Below, piece after piece: positions 38,223 to 46,406 of a DNA stretch of 64,000 nucleotides. The position numbers were made by a program, and so were the translations under genes. The stretch is from Frankia nepalensis (GTDB taxonomy: Bacteria; Actinomycetota; Actinomycetes; Frankiales; Frankiaceae): contig NZ_JADWYU010000132.1 in NCBI RefSeq assembly GCF_016786325.1, positions 1-64,000 on the forward strand, read 5' to 3'. The notes below the pieces were generated by a model, which saw only the letters and a list, made by a program, of their open reading frames with translations, was not told where the DNA came from and did no database searches. The number at the start of each line of letters is the position of its first letter. Within the stretch, counting starts at the first letter, position 1.

Positions 38223-39165
38223 TTAGATGGGATCAATGCTCCACATGATTATCTTCTTGTCGAGGCCGCAGGTGACGATGCGCGTTCCCGACGGACCGAA
38301 GACGACGCCACGCGTTTGGCCGTTGTGTTTCCGCTGCGGGCCGGCCAGTTCCGCGCCGTCCGCCACGGACCAGAGCCGAAGATACCTGTCGTCGCGCCCG
38401 AGGCTGGCAAGCAGGCGGCCGTCCGGCGACCAGGCGACCAGGCGACTGCCTTGACGACGCCGCGATGAGCGGGCAGCACCCCTGTCGCGACGCGGGTGTC
38501 CGTGGAAAGAATCTCCACGGCACCGTCGTGATAGGCGACGGCCAGAAGCTTGCCGTCCGGCGAGTACGCGATACCCGCGATCGGTTGCATTCGCTCGGAG
38601 TGCTGGTCGACCTCGGTCGAGGTAGCCACGTTCCAGAACCGGACACGACTGTCGTTGTAGCTCGCCGCGAGGATGCCGCCGCGCGGGTCGAAGGCGGTGT
38701 CCCGAACCGGCTGGCCCACTGGCCCTGGAAACCGGGCCGCCCGCCAGCTCACCGTGTCCCACAGCAGGGTCAGATCGCCGATCTCGGTACTGATCAGTCG
38801 TTGCTCGTCCGGCGTGAAGGCGACCGACTCGATCGGCTGGGCGTGACCGGGAAAGCAGCCGACCAGCGAGTAGTCCGTGGCGTTCCACACCCAGACCCTG
38901 GCGTCGACGCCACCGGCCACCAGAAGGTTGCGTCGCTTCGCATACGCCACGGCGTACAGCGAGTATCCGGGATCCGGACCTGTGAGGACCCTGTCGAGAT
39001 CGCCGGTGTCGGAGTTCCACACGCCGAGCGTTCCGTCTTCGTTCGCGCTGGCGAACCGCCGGCCGGGACCGTCGAAGTCGACGGCGAAGACCTTGCCACC
39101 GAGCGAGGTGATGACCGCGCGGTCCTGGAGGTAGAACCGCGCGGGCGCCGCGCCCGGTGGGTCCA
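38223..39165 (-). pseudogene. WD40-repeat protein remnant, frameshifted by an 8-bp duplication
   Basis: Seven WD40 blades can be read: VFAVDFDGPG, LYAVAYAKRR, IESVAFTPDE, VRDTAFDPRG, IAGIAYSPDG, then VKAVAWSP-, and TRGVVFGPSG ending IIMWSIDPI. Blades 1-6 are in one frame; within blade 6 the tandem octamer GACCAGGC (38428-38443, plus strand) shifts the frame, and the rest continues in a second frame to a TAA at 38223. No start or N-terminal domain is recognisable; the sequence homologous to WD40 stops near 39165, next to a methyltransferase fragment. A sequencing error at the octamer cannot be excluded. Probably the C-terminal propeller of a larger regulatory protein. Confidence 0.75.
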
Positions 39166-39175
39166 GGTGACGCCC

Positions 39176-39307
39176 ACCGGGCTGGGTGGCCGCGAACGCG
39201 ACGCCGACGGGTACGCGGCGCTGCTCGGCTCGGCCGGTCTCCAGGTACGCCAGACGATCCCGACCGCGTCGCCCTTCTCCATCATCGAGGCCGTCCGCGC
39301 CGAGTAG
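39176..39307 (+). pseudogene. C-terminal fragment of an O-methyltransferase
   Basis: Some 43 codons ending at a TAG encode GGRERDADGYAALLGSAGL followed by TIPTASPFSIIEAV. This closely matches the end of hydroxyneurosporene/acetylserotonin-type O-methyltransferases as I know them. No upstream part is present; instead the antisense WD40 remnant begins. It is a rearrangement scar just upstream of the acyl-ACP cluster and may be a lost member of it. Confidence 0.6.
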
Positions 39308-39499
39308 CCGCTCCCCTGCCCGGGAACGGACTAAAGCACTTTCTCCCGCCCCGCCAGGCGGGCACAATAGGAGATACGTCACCACGGTCCGCCGGTGAGT
39401 ATCCGGCCGCGAACCTGAGTAGGGGACGATCCGACAGCTGACATTCTTTGAGTAAGCGTCACTCAGGATGTCGGCGCGACTGGGCGGTTCACTTCTCAT

Positions 39500-40213
39500 G
39501 TGCCATCAACCAGCCCTCCCAGCCCGGCGACGGCCATCCGCATCGCGTCCCGCTACGCCGCGGTACTCGACTTCGAGATACATTCTCCGGCGGGCTGGGG
39601 AAGCGGATCGGAGATCGACGATACAACCCTCGCCGCGCTGCGGGCCTTCCGCGCCGAGGTGCTGTGGTCGGATGGCCGCCGGCCGGCGTTCCGAAGTCCC
39701 GACAACCAGTTCGTCGACGCCGACGAATCCGACCCCGACGCGTTTCACCTGGCGCTGCGCGACCGGGCGGACGGCACTCTGGTGGGCTACGTGCGCGCCA
39801 TCCCCGCCGAGCGGTGTGCCCTCTCGTCGCCGGAGCGGCTGATCGGGGCCGGGCCGGTCAGCGCGGCACTCGCGGCGCACGGTGCCACCAGGGCCGACAT
39901 CCTGGACACCGGCCGGCTCGTGGTCGCCGGCGGCCGGCGCGGCAAGGGCACCGCGCCGCTGCTCGTCGCCGCCCTCGTCGCGCTCGGTCGCGATGTCGAC
40001 CGACCCATGATGCTGTGCGCGGCGGGAACCCGGGACGGTCAGCACCTCCTGTACCAACGACTCGGCTACACACCCATGACCAGTTGTCGCGTGCCGTCGG
40101 ACCGGTACGACGACGACATGTGCCCGATGCTGCGTGACGCCCGGCGCCGCATTCCCGGGGTCGACATTCTTGCCGAACAGTTCGAGGAACAGACAGGAGT
40201 CTTCCGCGCATGA
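39500..40213 (+). CDS. GNAT resembling autoinducer / N-acyl amino acid synthases
   Basis: The 237-aa protein shows the FeeM/LuxI-like pattern: FRAEVLWSDGRRPAF, a conserved NQFVDADESD segment, HLALRD with VGYVRAIP, LDTGRLVVAGGRRGKGTAPLL (acyl-donor loop) and AAGTRDGQHLLYQRLGY near the C-terminus. Members use acyl-ACP to acylate an amine (homoserine lactone precursor or amino acid). An ACP and KASIII are encoded two and three genes downstream, which supports an acyl-ACP donor. Start GTG 39500 is the only good option. Its stop overlaps the next ATG (ATGA). Confidence 0.75.
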   Translation: MPSTSPPSPATAIRIASRYAAVLDFEIHSPAGWGSGSEIDDTTLAALRAFRAEVLWSDGRRPAFRSPDNQFVDADESDPDAFHLALRDRADGTLVGYVRAIPAERCALSSPERLIGAGPVSAALAAHGATRADILDTGRLVVAGGRRGKGTAPLLVAALVALGRDVDRPMMLCAAGTRDGQHLLYQRLGYTPMTSCRVPSDRYDDDMCPMLRDARRRIPGVDILAEQFEEQTGVFRA

Positions 40214-41067
40214 CCCAGTACAGCGACCACACCGGCCGCGCCGCCCCGGCGCCGGCCGTCGGAAATTCCACCGTGACCGGCGAAGGAACGGGAACCGGAA
40301 AAGAAGACGACCCAGGGTCCGAGACCGTCGCCTTCGCCGCCTACGAGGCCGGCGTGACCCCCGCGCGGCAGGCCGTCGAATATCACCCCGGACTGCGCGG
40401 CCTTCTCGCGGACGACGGCGATCCGAGGCTTTTCCACGCCTGGATGCTGCGCTATTCGGTACACGGCGTGCACATGACGAGGCCGGTCGAGGGCTGGATC
40501 TCGACGGCCGGCGACCACTGCGCCGAGATCGGCCTGGCCGACCTCGGCCGCGCGCTGCGGGCGCACGCCCGCGCGGAGTCGGGCCACGAGCAGATGATGA
40601 TCACCGATGCCCGGTACCTGGCGACACACCCCGCCGGCCGCGACGGCATCGACCTCGAGGCGCTGTTCGCCGCGCCGCCGCTGGCCAGCGCGCTCGACTA
40701 CATCGAGCTGCACCACGACACGATCGAAGGCACCCGCCCCTACGGCCAGGTCGCGATCGAGTACGAGATCGAGCGGCTGTCCACGGCGATCGGCCCGACC
40801 GTGCTGGTGGCCGCCCGGCGCTTCATCGGCCCCGACGGCGCCGGCTACAGCTTCGTCGCCGACCACGTCGAGCTCGACCAGGGGCACACCACGTTCAACC
40901 GCCGCCAGCTCACCGGCGTGCTCACGGAACGCCCCGACGACCTGGAGTACCTGGTGGCGACGGGAACCCGGGCGCTGCGCACCTATCTCGGATTCCTCAC
41001 CGAGTGCCTCGACCTGGCTCGTGCCGACCTGACCGGTCGGCAGCCGCTGGCCGGGGCGTCCCGGTGA
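40210..41067 (+). CDS. Haem-oxygenase-like diiron protein (HDO / iron-containing redox enzyme)
   Basis: The 285-aa helical protein has the metal-ligand pattern of the family: Glu123-x2-His126 (ARAESGHEQ), candidate Glu184/186/188 (VAIEYEIERL) and His219-x3-Asp223-x2-His226 (DHVELDQGH). The last spacing matches the one I recall for CADD. Related enzymes do N-oxygenation, oxidative decarboxylation to alkenes, or C-C cleavage in natural product pathways. The first ~35 residues are low-complexity. It overlaps both neighbours by four bases, so it is clearly part of the operon. Reaction unknown. Confidence 0.78.
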   Translation: MTQYSDHTGRAAPAPAVGNSTVTGEGTGTGKEDDPGSETVAFAAYEAGVTPARQAVEYHPGLRGLLADDGDPRLFHAWMLRYSVHGVHMTRPVEGWISTAGDHCAEIGLADLGRALRAHARAESGHEQMMITDARYLATHPAGRDGIDLEALFAAPPLASALDYIELHHDTIEGTRPYGQVAIEYEIERLSTAIGPTVLVAARRFIGPDGAGYSFVADHVELDQGHTTFNRRQLTGVLTERPDDLEYLVATGTRALRTYLGFLTECLDLARADLTGRQPLAGASR

Positions 41068-42056
41068 GCCCGCGCGTGGGCGGCGCGCGGCTGCTCGGTC
41101 TCGGCGGCGCCCTGCCCACCCGGGTGGTGACCAACGACGAGCTGTGCGCCCGCCTCGACAGCAGTGACGAGTGGATCCGCGCCCGCACCGGCGTGCGGAC
41201 CCGGCGTATCGCCGGCGCCGGCGAGTCGGTCGCGCAACTCGCCGCCGTCGCCGGCGGCAAGGCCCTCGCCGACGCGGGGCTCGCTCCCGCCGACGTCGAC
41301 CTGGTGATCCTGACGTCCTCCAGCCGGCCGTCCCAGATCCCCGGGCTCGCCCCGGAGATCGCCGACCTGCTCGGCATCCGCGCGGCCGGCACCTTCGACA
41401 CGATCGCGGGCTGCGCCGGCTTCTGCTACGCGCTCGCCACGGCCGCGTCCGCCGTGACGAGCGGCACGACCCGCAACGCGCTCGTCGTCGCGTCCGAACG
41501 GGTCACCGACTACGCCAACTGGGACGACCCCAAGGCGGCGCCGTTGTGGGGTGACGGCGCCGGCGCCGCCGTCGTCGGCGGCGACGCGGGGTTCGGCGGA
41601 GGCGGGCTCGACGAGGGCGAGGGCGGGCTCACCGCCCCTATCGGACCGCCGGTGTGGGGTCATGACGGCTCCCGCAAGGATCTGATCCGCGTGCCCGGAG
41701 GCGGCGACGACCTCCTGCGCATGGACGGCCGGTCGGTGTTCCGGTGGGCGGCCAGCCTCGCGCCGAAGCTGCGCGAGGCGTGCCAGCGCGCGGGGATCCA
41801 GCCGGCCGAGCTCGCCGGCGTCGTCGTCCACCAGGCGAACCTGCGCCTCGTCGACGCGCTGGTCGACACCCTCGGAGCGGACCGCGCGGCGATCGCCCGC
41901 GACGTCGTCGAGGTCGGCAACACGTCCGCCGCGAGCATTCCGCTCGCGCTCACCCGGATGCGCACGAGCGGCGAGCTGCGTCCCGGCGACCCCGTCCTGC
42001 TCTTCGCCTTCGGCGCCGGCCTGACCTACTGCGGCCAGGTCATCCGGTGCCCCTGA
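41064..42056 (+). CDS. 3-oxoacyl-ACP synthase III (KASIII/FabH-like)
   Basis: The 330-aa protein has the full KASIII triad: Cys117 (AGCAGF), about His256 (VVVHQANLR) and about Asn286 (VGNTSAASIP), and ends with the FGAGLTYCGQ loop. It would condense an acyl-CoA starter with malonyl-ACP. A glycine/acidic insertion near residue 180 (GGGGLDEGEGG) is unusual. The GTG 41064 overlaps the HDO stop. In this operon it probably supplies or extends the acyl chain on the neighbouring ACP rather than serving primary fatty-acid synthesis. Confidence 0.9.
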   Translation: MSPRVGGARLLGLGGALPTRVVTNDELCARLDSSDEWIRARTGVRTRRIAGAGESVAQLAAVAGGKALADAGLAPADVDLVILTSSSRPSQIPGLAPEIADLLGIRAAGTFDTIAGCAGFCYALATAASAVTSGTTRNALVVASERVTDYANWDDPKAAPLWGDGAGAAVVGGDAGFGGGGLDEGEGGLTAPIGPPVWGHDGSRKDLIRVPGGGDDLLRMDGRSVFRWAASLAPKLREACQRAGIQPAELAGVVVHQANLRLVDALVDTLGADRAAIARDVVEVGNTSAASIPLALTRMRTSGELRPGDPVLLFAFGAGLTYCGQVIRCP

Positions 42057-42117
42057 CGGGGACGCGCCCGCCCCGTCCGTCCCACGCCCCGACGCCCAGC
42101 CACGAAAGGCGGTTCGC

Positions 42118-42426
42118 ATGTCACCCTCGGAGATCCTCACCCACCTGACGGCCATCCTCGTCCGGGTCGCGGAGGTCGACTCCGCCGCGGTGACCGCCGA
42201 CAAGTCGTTCGTCGAGGACCTGGACGTCGACTCGCTCGTGCTCGTCGAGGCCGTCGTCGTCGCCGAGGACGAGTTCGGCGTCCGGATCAGCGACGACGAC
42301 ATGGAGCACATCTCGACGGTCGGCGAGCTCGTCGGCCACATCGAACGCGCGTCGTCGAGCGCGGCCGGCGAGACCGGTCCAGCCGAGGCCGCGGGCGTCG
42401 GCGCGGGGTCGGCCGGGCAGGCATGA
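42118..42426 (+). CDS. Acyl carrier protein
   Basis: The 102-aa acidic helical protein has the phosphopantetheine site Ser39 in DVDSLVLVE. After the ~75-residue ACP fold there is an Ala/Gly-rich tail. Its last codons overlap the ATG of the oxidoreductase gene by four bases. It is probably the dedicated carrier for the KASIII and GNAT encoded in the same operon. Confidence 0.93.
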   Translation: MSPSEILTHLTAILVRVAEVDSAAVTADKSFVEDLDVDSLVLVEAVVVAEDEFGVRISDDDMEHISTVGELVGHIERASSSAAGETGPAEAAGVGAGSAGQA

Positions 42427-45400
42427 CCCCGCCGGCAGCGGTTCCCGCGCACCGGACGCCCTCGGCGACCGGCGGGAGTCATCCGCGAAGCGCGCCCGCC
42501 GGCACGCTCACCGCCCCGCTCTCGTCCGCGGGCGAGGCCGGGTGCGCGTCGGGCCGGCCCGGTGCCGGACCGCCGGCGGCGGCTTCGGCCGGGCCGGTGC
42601 TCACCGGCGTCGGCGCGCTGGTGCACGCCATCGCCCGCAACCGTCGGCGCGACCTCGCCGCCGGGCACCGGACCGGCGCGTTCGTCTCGGGCTATCCGGG
42701 CAGCCCGCTCGCGGGACTCGACCTGGAGCTCTCCAGGCACGCCGAGCCGCTCGCGCGGCTCGGCGTCGTGCACCGGCCCGGTGTCAACGAGGAGCTCGCC
42801 GCGACCGCCGTCGCCGGCAGCCAGCTCGCCGCGGGCCTGCCGGGCGCGCGGGTCGACGGCGTGACCGGCTGGTGGTACGGCAAGGCACCCGGTCTGGACC
42901 GCGCGGTCGACGCGCTGCGGCACGGTAACGTCGCCGGCACCGGCCCGCTCGGTGGCGTCGTGCTGCTCGTCGGGGACGACCCCGAGGCCAAGTCGTCGAC
43001 GTTGCCCAGCGCGTCCGAGGGGACGCTGCGCGACCTGCTGGTCCCGGTGTTCTATCCGGGCTCGGCGGCCGAGATCGGCCCGTTGGCCGACCACGCGGTC
43101 GCGCTGTCGCGGGCGAGCGGCCTGTGGGCCGCGTTGAAGATCGTCGCTTCGGTCGCGGACGGTTCGGTGACGGTCGCGGCCCGCCGCGCGGGCCCGCGGA
43201 CCGACGGCGGGCTCAGTGCCACGGACGGCGGGCTCGGGTCAGCGGACGGCGGGCTCGGCGTCGATCCGGTGATACCGGTCGTGGAGCACCGCGGCCGGCC
43301 GTACACGCACCGGCCGACCGGCCGGCTCCTCCCCCCGGCCACGCTGGACCTGGAGGAGGCGCTGCACACGGTCCGGCTCGAGATCGCCCGCCGCTACGGC
43401 CGGGAGAACGGGCTGAACCGGGTGGTGGTCCGCGGCCCGGCCGACCGGCTCGGAGTCGTCGTGCCCGGCCGGCTGTACCGCGACCTTCGCCAGGGCCTCG
43501 CCGACGAGGGCGTCACCGACGACATGCTGCGCGCCGCCGGCGTCCGGCTGCTGCACCTGGCGCTGCTCTGGCCGCTCGACCCGGCGCTGTCGCGGGAGTT
43601 CGGGCGCGGGCTCGACGAGGTGCTGGTGCTGGAGGAGAAGCAGGCATTCGTCGAGCCGGGTGTCCGGGATGCCCTCTACGGCCTGCCGGACGCGCCGCGG
43701 GTCGTCGGCCGCCACGACGAGCACGGCCACCCGCTGGTCCCGGCGCACGGGGTGCTCACCGCGGCGCGGCTGGCCGAGCTGGTGCGGGCGCGGTGTGCCG
43801 GCCGGCTGCCACGGCCGCGGACCACGCTCACCGTCCTGCCGACGCGGGCCCGCCCAGTGCCCGTCGGGTCGGGCTCCGCCGCGACACGGGCCGCGACCCC
43901 GGCCGGTATGCCGGCCCGCACGCCCGCGTACTGCTCCGGCTGCCCGCACAACCTGTCCACGCAGGTTCCGGACCCCACCACGCTGGTCGGCGCCGGGATC
44001 GGCTGCCACGCGATGGTCACCTGGGCTGACCCGGACCGGTTCGGCCAGGTCGTAGGGATCACCCAGATGGGCGGGGAGGGCGCGCAGTGGGTCGGCGCCG
44101 AGCCGTTCGTCGAACCGGCCGCGACCCGGCAGGGGTTCGTCCAGAACCTCGGTGACGGCACCTACTTCCACTCGGGTCAGCTCGCGGTACGCCAGGCCGT
44201 GGCGGCGGGCGCCACCCTCACCTTCAAGATCCTCTACAACGGCGCGGTGGCGATGACCGGCGGGCAGGACCCGACCGGGCGCGTCGGCGTGCCGGAGCTG
44301 ACCCGGATGCTGGAGCTGGAAGGCGTCACCCGCACGATCGTCACCACCGAGGACCCGCGCCGCTACCGGCGCGCGCGGCTGGCCGGCAACGCCCAGGTCT
44401 GGCACCGCGACCGGCTCGCCGAGGCGCAGCGCGCGCTTGGCGCGCGGACCGGCGTGACGGTACTCGTGCACGACCAGCGGTGCGCGGCCGAGACGCGGCG
44501 CGACCGCGCCCGGGGCGTGGCGGCCGCGCCCACCGAGATCGTTGTGATCAACGAACGGGTCTGCGAGGGATGCGGCGACTGCGCGGCCGTCTCCAACTGT
44601 CTGTCGCTGCATCCGGTCGACACCGAGCTCGGCCCGCGCACCCGGATCGACCAGTCGTCCTGCAACCTGGACCGGTCCTGCGTCCGCGGCGACTGCCCGT
44701 CGTTCGTCACCGTCCCCGCGCCGCGCGGGGTCACGCCCGGCCAGTCGGGCGCCGGGCCGGCCGACGCCGTGAGCGGCGCCGGGTCCCCGCGGTGGGCGGC
44801 CGCGCTCCCGCCGCCGCACTGCCCGCCGGCGGTTCCACCGGCGCCGGACGGGCCGGGTGGTGGCTTCGCCGTCCGCATGGTCGGTGTCGGCGGCACCGGC
44901 GTCGTGACCGTGAACCACATCCTGCTGGCGGCGGCCGCCCGAGACGGCCTGCACGCCGCCGCGCTGGACCAGACAGGGCTCGCGCAGAAGGGCGGGCCGG
45001 TGGTGTCGGAGCTGCGGATCGGGACGGCCCCGCCGGACGGCAACCGGGTCGGCCCCGCCGGCTGCGACGTCCTGCTGGCGTTCGACCCGCTCGGGGCGAC
45101 CAGCCCCCCGACGCTCGCGGCGCTCGACCCGCGCCGCTCGTCGGTGGTCGCGGCGAGCACCGCCGCTCCGACCATCCAGATGGTCACCGACGCGCGGCTG
45201 CGCGCGCCGGACCCGACCACGCTGCGCGCCGTGCTCGCCGAGCGGACCTCGCCTGGCCGGGTGAACGTGATCGACGCGCGCCGCATCGCCACCGAGCTGG
45301 TCGGCGACCCGATGGGCGCGAACCTGGTCCTGCTCGGCGCCGCGTGGCAGACCGGGCTGCTCCCGCTCAGCCTCGAGGCGCTGCTCGCGGCCATCACCGG

Positions 45401-46406
45401 CGGGAACACCGGCGCGGCGGGCAGGGCTGGCGGACGGGGGGCCCGCGACCTGGCCGCGTTCGGCTGGGGACGGGCGGCCGTGGCCCACCCCGAGGTGGTC
45501 GCGGGCCGCCTCGCCCAGACGCCGGCGCGGTTCCGGCTGCCGGCGGCCGCGCGCGGCCGCGACCTCGTCGACGGCGCGTTCCCGGCCGACGGCCCCGCCC
45601 GCGCCGCGGCGGACCGCGCCGGCCTGCTGGACCTCGTCGCCGCCCGGGCGGCCGACCTGCGCGACTACCAGAACCGCCGCTACGCGCTCGACTACGTGGC
45701 GTTCGTCGCCACCGTCGCCGCGGCCGAGGTGGACCGGCTCGCGGGCTCGACCCGGCTGGCCGAGGCGGTCGCCCGCGGGCTGCACAGGTTGCTCGCCTAC
45801 AAGGACGAGTACGAGGTGGCCCGTCTGCACCTGCGGTTCCACGCCGACGTGCGTGCGGCCGCGGCGGCCGCCGGAACCGACCACGCGGACATCCGCGACG
45901 GCGCGGTCGCGGCGCCGGCAGGCCCGCGCGGCCCGCGGTGGCCGTGGGGACTGGGCGGCCTGCGTTGGCATCTGCGCCCGCCGTTGCTGCGGGCGCTCGG
46001 CGTCAACCGGAAGATCCGCGTCGGGGGTCCGCTCGGCGTCCTCGCGCTACGTTCGCTCGTCGGGCTGCGCCGGCTGCGCGGCACACCGTTCGATCCGTTC
46101 GGGTACACCGCGCTGCGCCGGACCGAACGCGCGCTGATCGCCGAGTACCGCGCGGCCGTGCTCGCGACACTGCCCGGGCTCACCGCCGCGACCGCGGAAA
46201 CCGCGCTGGCGGTGGCCGGCGCGGCGGAGCTGGTCCGCGGCTACGAGCGCGTCAAGCTGGCCAGCGTGGACGCCTTCCGCGCCGCGCTCGGCGGTCCGTC
46301 GTCAGGCCACGGCCATGCCGACGTCGACGGCGGTCAGGGCCGCGTCCATCGTGGGGCCGCCGGCCAGGCTGAGGATCGCGAGACCGCATCCGGCCGCGTT
46401 GGCTGA
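42423..46406 (+). CDS. Indolepyruvate/2-oxoacid:ferredoxin oxidoreductase, large fused form
   Basis: The 1327-aa protein has the order alpha (pyrimidine-binding; VSGYPGSPLAGLDLEL, VNEELAATAVAGSQ), ThDP-binding half (CSGCPHNLST, LGDGTYFHSGQ, YNGAVAMTGGQ), a 4Fe-4S region (CEGCGDC-) and a C-terminal gamma domain (VGVGGTGVVTVNHILL). It would convert a 2-oxoacid (aryl or branched-chain) plus CoA to acyl-CoA, reducing ferredoxin. This could furnish starter acyl-CoA for the KASIII. The ~50-residue N-terminal extension is low-complexity. The last 105 bp overlap the convergent RHS gene, and the final ~35 residues look non-homologous, so the stop may have been lost recently. Confidence 0.88.
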   Translation: MTPPAAVPAHRTPSATGGSHPRSAPAGTLTAPLSSAGEAGCASGRPGAGPPAAASAGPVLTGVGALVHAIARNRRRDLAAGHRTGAFVSGYPGSPLAGLDLELSRHAEPLARLGVVHRPGVNEELAATAVAGSQLAAGLPGARVDGVTGWWYGKAPGLDRAVDALRHGNVAGTGPLGGVVLLVGDDPEAKSSTLPSASEGTLRDLLVPVFYPGSAAEIGPLADHAVALSRASGLWAALKIVASVADGSVTVAARRAGPRTDGGLSATDGGLGSADGGLGVDPVIPVVEHRGRPYTHRPTGRLLPPATLDLEEALHTVRLEIARRYGRENGLNRVVVRGPADRLGVVVPGRLYRDLRQGLADEGVTDDMLRAAGVRLLHLALLWPLDPALSREFGRGLDEVLVLEEKQAFVEPGVRDALYGLPDAPRVVGRHDEHGHPLVPAHGVLTAARLAELVRARCAGRLPRPRTTLTVLPTRARPVPVGSGSAATRAATPAGMPARTPAYCSGCPHNLSTQVPDPTTLVGAGIGCHAMVTWADPDRFGQVVGITQMGGEGAQWVGAEPFVEPAATRQGFVQNLGDGTYFHSGQLAVRQAVAAGATLTFKILYNGAVAMTGGQDPTGRVGVPELTRMLELEGVTRTIVTTEDPRRYRRARLAGNAQVWHRDRLAEAQRALGARTGVTVLVHDQRCAAETRRDRARGVAAAPTEIVVINERVCEGCGDCAAVSNCLSLHPVDTELGPRTRIDQSSCNLDRSCVRGDCPSFVTVPAPRGVTPGQSGAGPADAVSGAGSPRWAAALPPPHCPPAVPPAPDGPGGGFAVRMVGVGGTGVVTVNHILLAAAARDGLHAAALDQTGLAQKGGPVVSELRIGTAPPDGNRVGPAGCDVLLAFDPLGATSPPTLAALDPRRSSVVAASTAAPTIQMVTDARLRAPDPTTLRAVLAERTSPGRVNVIDARRIATELVGDPMGANLVLLGAAWQTGLLPLSLEALLAAITGGNTGAAGRAGGRGARDLAAFGWGRAAVAHPEVVAGRLAQTPARFRLPAAARGRDLVDGAFPADGPARAAADRAGLLDLVAARAADLRDYQNRRYALDYVAFVATVAAAEVDRLAGSTRLAEAVARGLHRLLAYKDEYEVARLHLRFHADVRAAAAAAGTDHADIRDGAVAAPAGPRGPRWPWGLGGLRWHLRPPLLRALGVNRKIRVGGPLGVLALRSLVGLRRLRGTPFDPFGYTALRRTERALIAEYRAAVLATLPGLTAATAETALAVAGAAELVRGYERVKLASVDAFRAALGGPSSGHGHADVDGGQGRVHRGAAGQAEDRETASGRVG

